DNA of 64,000 bases from Nephrocerus scutellatus (taxonomy: Eukaryota > Arthropoda > Insecta > Diptera > Pipunculidae): positions 34,315,777 to 34,379,776 of the forward strand of contig OX352761.1 in NCBI GenBank assembly GCA_947095585.1, read 5' to 3'. The notes beneath the pieces were generated by a model. It saw only the letters and a program-made list of their open reading frames with translations. It had not been told where the DNA came from and searched no databases. A program made the translations under genes and the position numbers. Shown in pieces: positions 1 through 10,904 of this stretch (position 1 is the stretch's first letter; each line of letters starts with the position of its first letter).

Positions 1-307
1 TTATTTAAAATTTGAAATGTAACCGCATGCAAGTTTAAATCATTGTGTACTGGGCAAACAAGTGGTCAAACCGGTTTGTGCGGTCTGCACGGTTTTTGTA
101 AAACAACTTGATTGAACATGTAGAACTTGTAAAGTACAAGTATTATAAGTGTTCTTGTGTACATTTAAAGTTATCACCAGTATAAATTGTGAACTTGTGT
201 TATTATTACTGTTTATGAATTAAAGTTGTTATTTGTAAATTAATTAACTTGTGTTGTGTTTTATTTGCAAAATCCTTTATGAACTCGAAAGCCTGAATTT
301 CGTAACA
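1..307 (+). repeat. 5' LTR of Gypsy-A copy 1, truncated by the window edge
   Basis: The sequence ends in TTTCGTAACA at 307 and aligns with the downstream half of the 3' LTR at 5743-6471. It lacks about 240 bases present in the 3' LTR (roughly 6060-6296), but has a short segment around 55-75 that the 3' LTR lacks. The two LTRs are therefore clearly diverged. Confidence 0.85.
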
Positions 308-309
308 AT

Positions 310-325
310 TGGTGTCAGAAGTGGG
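310..325 (+). promoter_or_regulatory. Primer-binding site of Gypsy-A
   Basis: TGGTGTCAGAAGTGGG starts two bases after the LTR end, the usual place for minus-strand priming. The sequence fits the complement of a tRNA-Leu type 3' end (inference from memory of tRNA-Leu acceptor sequences). A matching site lies in inverse orientation just left of the LTR at 34520. Confidence 0.6.
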
Positions 326-467
326 ATTTTGCAAATCGTGAGACAGTAAAAATTTTGCAAATTGTGGAACAACAAATTATTTGGTGATTTTTCAAACCTT
401 GAGAACAAATTAAGTGAAACTTTAAAAACCGATGAACAGTAAATAATAAAATAAAGAAGTGCCAAGC

Positions 468-1060
468 ATGGAAGCAATGTTTAATGCCCTAATACAATAA
501 ATTAATTGTAAATTTGACACAGATAAACAGCAAAATTGACCATAAACAAAGTGAAGAGATAAAAAGCAACCCATAAAAATTCAAATTTTTCTTGTAAATT
601 CTCTAAACGGCGATACACACACACACACACTGCGTGCTCGTTTTGTGGCAAAATCATCCACCAAATGACGCAGCGGCAGCGAACTGCGCTGCACACAAAG
701 CACAGAGCTCAGACTTTGCCGTGATCTGATGCGATATAGCGATATTTAAAAATTGTATATGGGGCTCCCTAGTGGGCCGATCACTCCAAATTTTTACAAA
801 AAGTGTTTTCCATCGAAGACACACATGTGTACAAAATTTAAAGAAAATCTGATAAAATTTTGTAAAATATTTGTATGGGAGCCCCCCGAACCCGAGGTCC
901 GAGGGGCCTCAAATTTTAATACAGAGATGGGCGAAATTCAAGAGGAAGTGAAATCGCTCGAAACGATCATGACAGGAAAAGTGAGTGGTCTGGAAGGCAC
1001 AATTAAGGGTCGTACTCCGTTCGTCGTAGTAGTCGGTCGTTTTTCGGAATTAAATTTTTA
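468..1060 (+). pseudogene. Gypsy-A gag, N-terminal part, interrupted
   Basis: The ATG at 468 corresponds to the gag start also seen on the minus strand near 34160 in another Gypsy-A copy. An early stop follows within about 10 codons, and an FR repeat splits the frame at about 565-930. Coding similarity resumes with a charged coiled-coil-like stretch (MGEIQEEVKSLE near 928-965), typical of the linker in such Gag proteins. The frame then runs into AT-rich sequence before the LINE-tail insertion. No functional product is expected. Confidence 0.55.
565..930 (+). repeat. FR repeat copy a (inserted in Gypsy-A gag)
   Basis: It begins with the family's outer end (about 562-600, including TGTAAATTCTCTAA) and has a short CA microsatellite at about 616-630. 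It shares its GC-richer core (about 630-720) with the copy at 57728-58048. It then carries one of the roughly 120-bp internal units built around ACACATGTGTA and a GGGGCCTC-type block. No coding potential. Confidence 0.7.
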
Positions 1061-1120
1061 ATATTTTAATTATTTCTTTTTAAATCATATAAATTTAAAA
1101 GAAAGGAATCAAATTTCAAA

Positions 1121-1725
1121 TCATCATGAAAAGCCTGAATTGGAGGAGGTTGCGAGGAACCGCAGAGAATCATCAAGAGATCAATTTGAGTCAAGATTTT
1201 TCGCTCAGCCTTGATGTGGTGTTTGGCGTTGGAGCTTATCGGCTCGATAGTTGTGCGTGCCATTTTCGTTTGTTAGGCCTGGTACTCCAAACGAATCCGG
1301 TACAATTAACTGACGAGTTGTGGGCATTCAAGAAAGAAGTCAGCTAGTTCCTGAAAGACCGAATTTTTCAATAGAGGCTTCAAGAATTTTGAAGGCTCAC
1401 GTATGTCATTTTTTTTGTAATATTTTCTTGGTCAAGGTTTTTTGTAGTTTTCCTTGACCATGATCCATTCATTAAAGCATTTGGACTCGCGTCGTTTTAG
1501 TTTCGTGAACGTTTTTTCCGTATTGCTTTTTTCAATGAATCAGGAGAATTCCGAGAAAATAAAATTGAAACCGGCAACAAACGTGAGAAATGTGATACAT
1601 ATATTGTAAATCACATTTCTCCGATTTACTTCTTAATTTTAATAAAGGGCTTAACCCACCTTATTGCCGTGGCGCAAGTCATTCAGGGAGTATTCCCTTG
1701 GCAATAAGATTAAATATATAAAAAA
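1121..1725 (+). mobile_element. LINE-tail element copy 1 (non-LTR 3' end, inserted in Gypsy-A)
   Basis: The 3' part (about 1415-1712) matches the 3' untranslated tail of the LINE at 3427-4061 and ends in an A-rich run at 1721. The upstream 260 bases are different from that LINE but match the copy at 58370-58890. The frame from 1136 gives a short run containing ESSRDQFESRFF followed by a stop in both copies. The insertion falls between two gag segments of Gypsy-A. Confidence 0.65.
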
Positions 1726-1773
1726 AAAAGTCACAGAGTCATTCCAGAATCTTCTAGTAATCAGAAAGGAATA

Positions 1774-2150
1774 TTGAAGCCACTTGCGTTCGATGGCGAT
1801 ACAGCTTTTGAAAATTTCAAAGTGCAGTTTGCAGCTGCTGTACAACACAATGGATGGGGTGCGGAAGAACAGCTTAATTCTCTGATCCTAACGTTGAGGG
1901 GCAAGGCGACTAATGTCTTGCAAAAGTTTCCAAATGCTGAGATGAGTTCCGGAAGAATACTGAAAGAGTTGGACTTGCATTATAGACAGTCTTAGCAAAA
2001 TATAGCTCCAGATGAAGAAACAACAGCGAGGAGAACGACTTCAAGAATTAGAGCGGGATATAACTAAGCAAGCACGACAAGCCTATTGTGGGATTTCGGC
2101 TGGTATCTTGGACGGATTGGCAGTGGACGCGTTTTATCACACATCATAAT
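1774..2150 (+). pseudogene. Gypsy-A gag, central part
   Basis: The frame reads as the core of a Ty3/Gypsy Gag: LAFDGDTAFENFKVQF, then NGWGAEEQLNSLILTLRG, then a hydrophobic run to the stop at 1993-1995. The same block recurs at 41424-41615. Downstream sequence to about 2150 still resembles Gag in shifted frames, and a decayed zinc-knuckle-like stretch lies near 2265-2330. Confidence 0.65.
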
Positions 2151-2355
2151 ATTACTATAATATTATATATTATTAAAAGCCCTTATTAAAGAGGAAATAC
2201 GAAAAACAAAAACTGGAAGCCTTCAGAACGACGAAAATCCGACATCTAGTTCCGTCCAAAATGTTTTAGATGCTAGAAACCTGGACATTTTATTGGCGAC
2301 TGCAAAGAGCCAAGACCGGTACAAACTACAATACAGCCAGTGAACAATACAGCCG

Positions 2356-2749
2356 GTGAACATTGCCAAACTTGGAAAGGACAGCAACAGCTTGGTTGTT
2401 AGTGGTGTGTTAGAAGGAAAACAATGTACGTTTACCTTGGATACAGGAGCTTCCAGATCAGTTGTAAATTCCAAGGTGGTGTCCAAAGGTCAAGTGGAAA
2501 AAGTATTTCGTTATAATTTGAGGACAGCGACTGGTGAAGTTGCAGCAATTTAAGGAGAGTGCTCCTGTAGTGTCATGTTTGGAGAATTACGGTTTTCCTA
2601 TCGGTTTATTGTTGCCAGCATTACAGATGAATGTTCTTGGATTGGATTTCATGACAGAGCACGAGATGTCCCTTGATATAAAGAACCACGTGTTAAAATG
2701 GCGAAATGTGGAAGTACCCCTTAAAATAAACGACAACCAGAGAGAATAA
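2356..2749 (+). pseudogene. Gypsy-A aspartic protease region
   Basis: A retroviral-type protease active site (TLDTGASRSVVN) sits near 2434-2470. After a frame change at about 2540 the domain continues with VLGLDFMTEHEMSLD, matching the conserved second half of Gypsy proteases (the ILG-DFL-like block). It lies between gag and RT as expected. The frame break means no full protease is made. Confidence 0.75.
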
Positions 2750-3426
2750 TGAATGTTAGCCCATCACCGAACGTGATAAAGGAAGAAACAGTCATTGGCA
2801 AGACTCAGGGAGTAAACTTTATCGCAAACTGCCAGCGTGTAAAAGTAAAGAATACGCCACTACATTTGGAAAGGAAACAGATAATTCGTTCGCTGTGTAA
2901 AAATCTTCCAGCAGCACAGCGACAAGCGGCAGAAAAGGCGCTAGAGCCATTTGCCGACGTTTTTCCTGTCAGCGACAACGACATGGGTAAAACCAATATA
3001 GTGCGACATCGAATCGATACAGGAAATGCGACTCCAATTCGACAGGCGCCAAGACGATTACCACTTGCTAAGCAACAAGAAGTAGAGACGCTGGTTAAGA
3101 AAATGGAACGGGATGGAATCATAGAGAAGTCCAAAAGCCCATGGAGCTCACCTGTGGTACTTGTTCAAAAGAAAGATGGTTCAACGAGATTTTGTGTGGA
3201 CTATCGGAAACTGAACGATGTCACCAAGAAGGATAGTTATCCATTACCACGTATAGACGAAACGTTGGACACCTTATCTGGAGCCAGAATCTTCAGTACA
3301 TTGGATCTGAAAAGCGGATACTGGCAGGTAGCAATTCATGACAACGACAAGGAGAAGACAGCATTTACTGCAGGCAACGGCTTGTATCAATTTTCTGTAA
3401 TGCCGTTTGGTTTATGCAACGCTCCT
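2749..3426 (+). pseudogene. Gypsy-A reverse transcriptase, N-terminal two thirds
   Basis: A continuous open frame gives clear RT motifs: IDTGNATPIRQAPRRLP linker, IIEKSKSPWSSPVVLVQKKD, FCVDYRKLND, STLDLKSGYWQV and MPFGLCNAP. The frame is cut at about 3426, just before the YLDD block, by a LINE insertion. The YLDD part reappears at about 4095 beyond the insertion. In the intact family this enzyme copies element RNA into DNA. Confidence 0.9.
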
Positions 3427-4061
3427 ATTCTATTCTATTCCCAGGTCCTTTTGTCAGCAACGTTAACTGCCGTTTGAGGTCTAAACAACATAGATTTGCC
3501 TCAAAACAGTTCTTATGTAGAACCCAACACTTCAAATCGTCCTTTTATCTGAGAGTGACTTCGATGTGGAATCAATTGGTCGACTCCGTATTTCCCGAAT
3601 CTTATAATTTACAGGCCTTCAAAATAGCTGTCAACAACTTCCTGAAGGACGACCGTAGTGATCATTAGAGGATACGATTATTTTATATAAAAAAGTTATT
3701 ATTGGTTGTATTTTTTGTATTACTTATAATATTTGTTGTTTATTTTGTAATATTTTCTTGGTCAAGGTTTTTTGTAGCTTTCCCTGACCATGATTCATTG
3801 ATAAAAGTATTTGGACTCGCGTCGTTTTAGTTTCGTGTTCGTTTTTTCGTATTGCTTTTTTCAATGAATCTAGAGATAATTCTGAGAAAATAAATTGAAA
3901 CCGGCTACAAACGTGAGGAATGTGTTATATTGTAAATAACATTCCTTCGAATTTTTAATTTTTAATTTTAATAAAGGGCATAGCCCAACTTATTGCCGTG
4001 GCGCAAGTCATTCAGGGAGTATTCCCTTGGCAATGAGTCTTTACAAAAAAAAAAAAAAAAA
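3427..4061 (+). mobile_element. 5'-truncated LINE with poly(A), inserted in Gypsy-A RT
   Basis: The first 240 bases encode the C-terminal tail of a non-LTR RT protein: SSFYLRVTSMWNQLVDS followed by an FK..VNNFL ending, stop at 3666-3668. This layout is typical of Jockey/CR1/L2-type LINE proteins. A roughly 390-base 3' untranslated tail ends in a run of A at about 4045-4061. Severe 5' truncation and poly(A) are hallmarks of target-primed reverse transcription. About 30 bases of the host RT seem to be missing at the site. Confidence 0.8.
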
Positions 4062-4567
4062 TGTTTTGAGAGGCCTTAGCTGGAAGACATGTCTAGTCTA
4101 TTTGGATGACATCATTGTTTTTGGTCGTACATTTAATGAGCACGTGAATAATCTTCGGCAAGTTCTGGAAACCATAAAAGCAGCAGGATTAAAGTCCGCC
4201 GTAATGTAGCCTTTTCAAAAATGAAGTGAATTTTTTGGGCCAAATTGTATCCAGTCAAGGATACTTGCTTAATGCAGTTCAGGGAACCTGAAGGTCAAGT
4301 GGCCAGATGGATCGAACGACTTCAGGCATACACATTCAGAACAGAGCATCGAAAAGGAATGCTGCACAATAATACCGATAGGTTATCCAGAAGACCTTGT
4401 GCACCCCAATGCAAACACTGCACAAGGCAAGAAAACAAGAAGTGCTCTGAAGTAGTTGCACAAATAAGACTACAAGTTGAAGATTGCTGGACAAAAGAGC
4501 AGCTAAGGGAGAAACAAGTGCGCGATGACTCGATTTCTCCAATATTTCAATGGATGGAGCAAGGTTA
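4062..4567 (+). pseudogene. Gypsy-A RT end and RNase H remnant
   Basis: After the LINE insertion the RT resumes with CLVYLDDIIVFGRTF, including the catalytic YLDD-type motif near 4097-4108. At about 4255 the sequence jumps directly to the end of RNase H (REPEGQVARWIERLQAY), then HRKGMLHNNTDRLSRRPC. The copy at 42.2-42.9 kb retains the missing region, so this is an internal deletion of roughly 500 bases. Confidence 0.8.
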
Positions 4568-4643
4568 AAGACCGGAGTAGCACTAGATTGCAACAGCAAG
4601 TCCTACAGTAAAAAGTTACTGGGCTCAATGGCAGTCATTAAGA

Positions 4644-5684
4644 TTGGAAGATGGACTACTAGTAAGGCAATGGGAATCGACTGATGGTCAAAGCACAAAA
4701 TCACAGATTTCGCTACCAACAAATCGGGTCAAAGAAGTTCTGCAAGAATTACATAGTGGGACATCAGGAGCACATTTGGGCGTTAATAAGACGCTAGATA
4801 AAGTAAGGAATCGCTTCTATTGGAAAAATTGCCGTAGAGATGTGGAAGACTGGTGTCGAACGTGTGACATGTGCGCAGCAAGCAAAGGACCGCGACCAAA
4901 AACTAGAGGAAAAATCGCTGGTCCATTCCCAGAAACAAGATATGGAAATCGCTATATACTCGTGTGCATTGATTACTTCAGTAAATGTGCAGAAGCATAA
5001 CCCATCGTAAACCAGGAAGCTAGCATGGTGGTTAGGGCATTCGTGGATAATTGGATCTGCAGATTTGAATCGCTAGTCTTTTAAGAGCTGTGTCAAGTAC
5101 TCAACATCAAGAAAACGAGGACTACTCCGTTACATCCACAGTCAGACGGAATGGTCGAAAGGTTCAACAGACCGCTGGAAGAGCATCTGCGAAAAGAAGT
5201 TAATGCCAACCAAGACGAATGGGATCGTTGTATACCGTTGTTTATGATGGGTTATCGTAGTTCTGTCGACAACACAACTAAAAACTCTCTAGCAATGATT
5301 GTATTTGGCAGAGAACTTCGTCTACCATGCGATCCATGTCTACCTGGATCACCACCAGTAGAGCCGATAACAAAGGAGAATTACGTTAGTGATCTAAGGC
5401 AGAGGATGATCGCTGTTCATGCTGCAGTAAGGAGCAACATAGTGGATGATAGCATCCGGATGAAAACGCGATATGACCTGCGAGCAAACTGTGGTGGATT
5501 TCAGGAAGGAGATTTGGTCTGGCTTTACAATCCCAAGAGAAGAAAAGGTAAATCTCCAAAACTACAGCAGAGTTGGGAAGGACCTCATAAGATCATTAAG
5601 AGGATTAATGATGTCGTATATCGGATTCAACAAAGCCCCAGATGTAAAATAAAGGTTGTTCACATTGACAGATTGACGAGGTAA
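4644..5684 (+). pseudogene. Gypsy-A integrase (broken)
   Basis: The N-terminal zinc-binding HHCC domain is visible (ELHSGTSGAHLGVNKTLDKV, then WCRTCDMCAASKGPRP). The first catalytic Asp lies in LVCIDYFSKCAEA before a stop at 4998. Sequence between about 5000 and 5150 has lost much of the catalytic core, including the second Asp. The frame resumes at NGMVERFNRPLEEHL with the catalytic Glu, followed by a C-terminal GPHKIIKRINDVVY (GPY-like) region and a stop at 5682-5684. Integrase inserts the cDNA into the genome; this copy is inactive. Confidence 0.85.
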
Positions 5685-5742
5685 AACAACAGAAGGAGTG
5701 CAGAATCTGTTCGGGACGAACAGAATTAGGGTGGGTTGTTAA

Positions 5743-6471
5743 TGTCACGAAAAGTAGTAAGTAGCGCATATAATAGAATTAGAATCCAAAGATAAATCGC
5801 AATGTAAATACTGCATACTTAAAATAGGCAAATGCTACGAAAAGTAGTCGGTAGTGCAGAATGTTCGAGTCCTAGATAAATCATAATGTACCAAAAATAA
5901 GTACTAAAATTTAGAACTAAAAAATACTGCATACTAAAAATAAGCACTTTTATGTATTAAGATTATTTAAACTTTGAAATGTAACCGCCTGCAAGTGTGA
6001 ATCATTGTGTACTGTGCGGTTTGCCCGGTTTTTGTAAAAGAACTTGATTGAACATGTAGTCTATTTTTAGAAGATGACTCATTACATATAAGTATCGTTA
6101 GTTGTAAATAAGGGAATAAGGCTACAATTATCTCGATATTTCTGTCTACAATATTGGAAGTTTCTGGAAGCTTTTGATTGAGTATTAATAGAGGCCTTAG
6201 GCCGAAGTAAGATTATTACTTAATTGGAATTTAACCAGTAAAGTTGTTAAAGTTCTTGCAAAGCGATTAAGCTACTACCTAAGATAATTATTGTAAAGTA
6301 CAAGTATTATAAGTGTTCCTGTGTACATTTAAAGTTATCACCAGCATAAATTGTGAACTAGTGTTATTATTACTGTTTGTGAATTAAAGTTGTTATTTGT
6401 AAATTAATTAACTTGTGTTGTGTTTTATTTGCAAAATCCTTTAACGAATCGAAAGCCTGAATTTCGTAACA
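5743..6471 (+). repeat. 3' LTR of Gypsy-A copy 1
   Basis: It starts TGTCACGAAA and ends TTTCGTAACA, so the termini form a near-perfect 10-base inverted repeat. Length is 729 bases. The first about 90 bases are imperfectly duplicated in tandem (ACGAAAAGTAGT recurs at about 5834). The 3' end matches the partial 5' LTR at 1-307. Confidence 0.85.
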
Positions 6472-6865
6472 ATATGATGAAGCAGGAACCTAGAGTTTAA
6501 AATTTATGCTTCTAAGTGAAGAAACATAAACTTCTTTTTTTTAAACATTGCAGTAAGCTAGTTTCTATTTTGTTATATTACACGTACTGAAGATTATTAT
6601 CAGTTGATGCAGACGATTCGAACGAAGATAGATGTATCCATTTCATTAATGCGACCACTTTCAAATCACAGTTTTTGTTTGCACCAACGAATATTTATTT
6701 TCAGAACCTGATACAGTACGGCGGGAGCGTACATTAACATGTTTATTTCTTCTATTGCTTGAAGCTGAAGCAGTAGAAGAAGAGGCAACATTCATGTTTT
6801 GATGTAGTGAACTGTGATTATCACTATTCGAAATGATCATTATAATGATCAAAGTTAAAGACTTT
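6472..6865. other. Unassigned AT-rich flank
   Basis: I see no supported gene or repeat here. A 63-codon minus-strand frame is low in complexity (Ser/Asn-rich) and lacks family motifs. Confidence 0.4.
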
Positions 6866-7984
6866 GGTCAGTAATTGAATTTTGTGGAAAATATTTTGTC
6901 GAAGGTGGTCAATACAGGCTATTTGAGGTGCCCTTGAAAGGTTCGTTTGTAAGGGATGAGCAGCCATACTTAACATATATTCATTTACTTGAATGGCATT
7001 ACGAGAAAGCCAATTGGGACGGTCTTAATTCTTTAGGAAACTTAACTGGTCGCCATTCTTCCTCAATAGTAATGTGGATGCCGCCGCTGATGCGATTACA
7101 AACATCATTCACATTGGTATGAAAGACTTTAGTCCTTTCAGAATTAGAACTGTCAAACCGAAGGATGATGGATGGTATGATTTTAGATGCAAAGAGGCTT
7201 CAAGAAACAAGGAGGTAAGCTTTCAGTTGTATAAAGCAAACCCCACAGAGGAAAAATGACAAAAAGACAAGCGTGCCAGAAATGACAGCAATGTAAAAAT
7301 GCGGCGAGCAAAATTTGCCTATGATCAAAGATTAAGGCAAAAAATACTACAATGTCCCAACAGTAGTAAAAATTGTTGGTCATTCGTGAAAAGAATCAAA
7401 AATACTGTCTCGTCGTCAATTCCAACGATCATTCACAATGACATTCCAGCTGGCAGCTCTAAGGACAAGGCCAATGTACTTGCTGCACATTTTGCAGCTA
7501 GCTCCACGCTTTCAGACTGTGCTTTGGTTCACCTGTACTTCCGAGCCGCAAACACCTTATGGGACAGATTTACATTCGTACTCGTGAAGTAGCTAGAGTT
7601 CTAAGTGACCTTAGCATACACAAATCCGCTGGAACAGATGGTATTCCCCCATTACTTCTGAAGAGATGGTCTTCTTAGCTGGCATTACCATTGCATAAGC
7701 TTTTCTACTTATCCTATTCTTCTAGACTCTTCCCGAGTAGTTGGAAAACAGCATTTGTCCAGCCTATACAAAAAAAGGCGAACCGTCATGTCTCTTCGTA
7801 CCCACCAATAGCACTAACGTCCTAACGTTCTAAGGTAATGGAAACGCTGATTAATCGTCAGCTTATGAAATATCTTGATATCTTGAATCACGAGAACTAC
7901 TCAAGGACTACCAATTGGCTTCCGTGGACAACGTTCTACAGGTGATCTGATGGCATATCTCACCGAAAAGTGGAACCAGTCTTT
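6866..7984 (+). pseudogene. Jockey/CR1-type LINE ORF2 fragment (endonuclease-RT linker and RT start)
   Basis: Split frames give a NWDGLN linker, a block near 7080-7250 (AADAITNIIHIG, FRCKEASRNKEVSFQLYK), then NSSKNCWSFVKRIKN. RT motifs follow: IHKSAGTDGIPPLLLK near 7620-7660 and PSSWKTAFVQPIQKK near 7735-7775. Several frameshifts and stops are present. The same protein lies on the minus strand at 22076-23375, so both derive from one LINE family. It is cut off at about 7985 by an FR repeat. Confidence 0.8.
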
Positions 7985-8330
7985 TCACAAGTTTGGTGAA
8001 GGCATACAAATATTTTACAAAATTTACCGGTTTTCAAATTTTATGGACAACACTTTTTGCAAAAAATTTTGAGATCCTGGGCCACGGTGTCGTGAGGCCC
8101 CATACAAATTTTTTTTAAAAAATTAACTCGATTTTCTTCAAATGTTATACATGAATGCGCCTCATCCCATCCAAACATTTTACAAAAAGTTTTTTCCATC
8201 GGAGATACACATGTGTATTACAAAAAATTAAGTTAATTTTTATTTTAAATTTGTATGAGGCCCCACGACCCCGTGGCCCAGCGTCTGTACATTTTTTACA
8301 AAAACTGTTGTTCATCGGAAATTTTATTAT
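7985..8330 (+). repeat. FR repeat copy b
   Basis: Two to three roughly 120-bp units of the FR type, each with a CATCGGAGATACACATGTGT-like segment, a TTTTACAAAA-rich segment and a GGCCCCACGACCCC-like block. The family ends are not both present, so this is a fragment. Confidence 0.6.
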
Positions 8331-8407
8331 TACTATTATTGTTTGGTGGGCTGAAAAGAAAAGCCTGGTGCACTGCGACCTAGAGATCTATTGTGCATCC
8401 CAGATGA

Positions 8408-9240
8408 TTACCACTTTATGTGGTGGCTTAGTTCCTTTATGAATACCATAACGTCTGCCAATTCGATCGAAATGGCATTCTGTCCTGGGACTGTGTAAGC
8501 CTTGAGGTGCTTAAGTCTTTTCCGTGGGAGAGCATCACACATGAACATTATATGTTCTGGCGATTCTTTTGCCTTGTTGCAGAAACGGCAACTGTCCGTC
8601 TGGGATTTGCCCATTTTCGTTAGGTGGCTATTGATTGGGCCGTGTCCCGTTATGTGATTGATTGCCTTGTCTATGTGTACAATGATGTACTTGAGAAGCG
8701 TTTTGGTATGTTTCATCCCTGTCGACGATACCCATTCAGCTTCGATGGCATTGTTAGCCCACTCTTTAATTTTGTTTTTGAGGTGGCTAAGGGAGTAGGC
8801 AATGCTTGGTTCCGGCCCAGTGAAAGTACCTTCTGCGCCTTCTCTTGCGCAAAGATCTACTGCCTCGTTATCTACAATGCCTGAGTGCCCTGGGGACCAC
8901 ATAAGGGTGATTTTATTGTGTTGAACGTAGAGCCTTTTAGTGCAAGTAGTGCGGCCTGGCTATCTGAGATCATTTAAATCTCAGTTCTTCTGTATCTTCT
9001 TTTAGTGCATTTCAAGATGAGGCTTCTGCCTGGAAAACGGTTGGGGAGTTACCTAGGGGTATTCGCAGTGTGGTTCTGGGACGAATACTCCTGCTCCTGT
9101 TCCTGCGTCTGTTTTAGATCCGTCTGTGTACCACATGTATGCATCATGGGAAGTTTATTGATGATATTTGCAACTTGATGACGTTCTGGAATTCTAACCA
9201 AGCAGTTCCCTTGGAAATCAGTTGCTTTCATCATTGAGTC
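8408..9240 (-). pseudogene. LINE RNase H domain and Cys/His tail
   Basis: The RNase H domain shows MWYTDGSKTDAGTGAG (near 9140-9090), SDSQAALLALKGS (near 8975-8930) and MWSPGHSGIVDNEAVDLC (8902-8849), the conserved acidic and His motifs. The tail holds CRFCNKAKESPEHIMFMC near 8590-8535, a CX2C...H...C pattern often found after RNase H in such LINEs. The middle is frameshifted. The last 164 codons form one open frame. Confidence 0.8.
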
Positions 9241-9385
9241 TGATTGTAGGACGATACCATAATCCGAGTTTATGTTAGAAATGTTAGAAATCTATTGGAT
9301 TTAAATTTAACCTGGTTGTGTATATTGAGAGTGGAGAGTCTTAAGCCAGCATCACTTTTAATGTGTATGTGAAGCGGTGTAAGTC

Positions 9386-10351
9386 CTATAATCTTCTCGA
9401 GGGCTGCCGTAGGGCAAGTTTTTGTGGCACCTGCCAAATGAGTCTTTGTATCTTATTGAGTTTTAAGCTTGTCTTAGATTGCTCTGTTTTTGGCCACCAT
9501 ATCAAGGCTGCGTGTGTCAGCCTAGGTCTGATAATATTCTGGTATAGCCAAAGAGTCATTTGCGGGCTTATTTCCCACGTTTTGTTAAACATGCGTTGGC
9601 ATGTGAAGTAAGCTTTATTAGCTTTGTTAATAATGTATGTCATATTGGAGTTCCATGTTAGTTTTTGGTCGGACATAACTCCCAGATATTTGGCTTCCGG
9701 CATTATTTGGAGGACCTTTCCTTGGTCTATAGGACCTGGCATCTTTGGGAGATTTTTTACCTACCTTTGGTAGGAAAATCACTCGCACTTCTCTCCAGCA
9801 CCTTCGAACGTATTCTAGGCTGTAGCTGGGTTTGTAGAGTTTCACGAGCAGATCCACATTGCAGCAGAGTTGGATACACCCCGTGTCCTCCAGGGGGTTT
9901 TAAATGGGGCGAATGAATTTACTGCCCAACGGACTCCTTCAATCGAGAAGATGCTTTTTGAGCGCCTGTAGGCCTCGATTGGTATGGTATAAGGATGTGA
10001 GTTTATATCCTCGTTCTCTTCATAGTTACCCAGTATTAAGCAGTCTGGAAAGTGTCTTTTTACTACGCAGTCGAGGGTTTCATATCTTGAGGTTGTCATT
10101 TCTCCGTTAGGTTTCTAGACTGACCCGAGTGGATTTGTGTGGTCGAGGGAGAGAGCCCTGTGAAGTCGACACGCTGTTGGGAGTTTTCCGATGCTTTCAC
10201 AAATTTCTCTCCAGCTATAACGTTTGCTAAGAGCACTTAAACTTTTTTTTTGAATAAAACACAAACTGTTCGACTGCGATGTTTTCAACACTTCGAGCAC
10301 TTCTTGCTCTCGAGGGCACCGGAACATTATGTAGCGAAAACGTAGACTCAA
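9386..10351 (-). pseudogene. LINE reverse transcriptase (I/LOA-like), broken
   Basis: From the start: WREICESIGKLPTACRL and TLDCVVKRHFPDC (pre-RT), WAVNSFAPFKTPW, then WREVRVIFLPKVGKKSP (RT motif near 9800-9740). The central palm with the catalytic Asp pair is deleted. The thumb follows as EAKYLGVMSDQKLTWNSNM and IRPRLTHAALIWWP. Separate short frames show several indels. Confidence 0.75.
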
Positions 10352-10500
10352 ATTTTGCCACTATACGGTCGATTGTCGAACGGGCTGGCTTGTTAAATGG
10401 ACCGTAAAATGGCCGTAATGCTCTTAAAGTAGCGGCAACAGAACGATTATTTTGATAAAAAATTTGCACGATTTGCAATCGCTGTTCACATGTGTAGCGT
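10247..10500 (-). pseudogene. Helix-turn-helix fragment of a mariner/Tc-like transposase
   Basis: The minus-strand frame gives QIVQIFYQNNRSVAATLRAL, then STIDRIVAKFESTFSLHNVP and SARSVENIAVEQ. This is the N-terminal DNA-binding (DUF4817-like HTH) part common in insect mariner/Tc3-type proteins. Only about 80 codons remain and no DDE domain follows. It sits inside the LINE between the endonuclease and RT segments, so it is an inserted remnant. Confidence 0.65.
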
Positions 10501-10562
10501 AGAAATGTATACTAATGAAGTTTTCAAATGACAAAAAAACAAAAGGACAAAAAAAGCCGTAC

Positions 10563-10904
10563 CCTTATCCGATAGAGTCCAGAACTTCTCTCCTTATGGC
10601 ATTTATGAAAGTTACATCACTTCCCACGTTGTTTATAACTATGTTAATAGATAGGCAGTAGTTAAGTAGTAACTCACCTCTTGTGTTTGTGTCGGTGCTT
10701 ATTGATATTATATTGGTGGCGACATAGGATAGCTGTCCTTGGCCTCTCGTCACCTTTGCTATAGATCAACTTACCTATTATATTGGGGATACCCAAGACT
10801 CTACCCATGCTGGTCCATGGCTCCTGATTAAGAGCAATGTTCCACAAAGAGGTGGCAAAAGCTGCCTTGAACATATGAAGGTTTATCTGCACGCATGTTG
10901 GCAT
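10563..10904 (-). pseudogene. LINE endonuclease fragment
   Basis: The right part reads INLHMFKAAFATSL and ALNQEPWTSMGRV (the QEPW block of LINE APE endonucleases). After a frameshift at about 10690 comes TNTRGELLLNYCLS, NNVGSDVTFINAIRREVLD, matching the GDFN-to-DHxx stretch of the same domain. It is truncated before the terminal His motif. Confidence 0.7.

Larger units (their letters stand above)
1..6471 (+). mobile_element. Ty3/Gypsy LTR retrotransposon, Gypsy-A copy 1 (degenerate, nested)
   Basis: The order is partial 5' LTR, primer-binding site, gag, protease, reverse transcriptase, RNase H remnant, integrase, 3' LTR, all on the plus strand. The window begins inside the 5' LTR. Stops and frame changes break every reading frame. 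Three insertions interrupt it: an FR repeat near 565-930, a LINE-tail element near 1121-1725, and a 5'-truncated LINE near 3427-4061. Part of RT and most of RNase H are deleted near 4255 compared with the copy at 41.4-44.8 kb. Protease-RT-RNase H-integrase order identifies the Ty3/Gypsy class; I do not assign a clade. It cannot be autonomous. Confidence 0.9.

Noticed and set aside
1126..1347. 73-codon plus-strand frame as a gene
   Set aside because: It is inside a repeated LINE-tail element (also at 58370-58890), and the frame is not clearly better conserved than the others.
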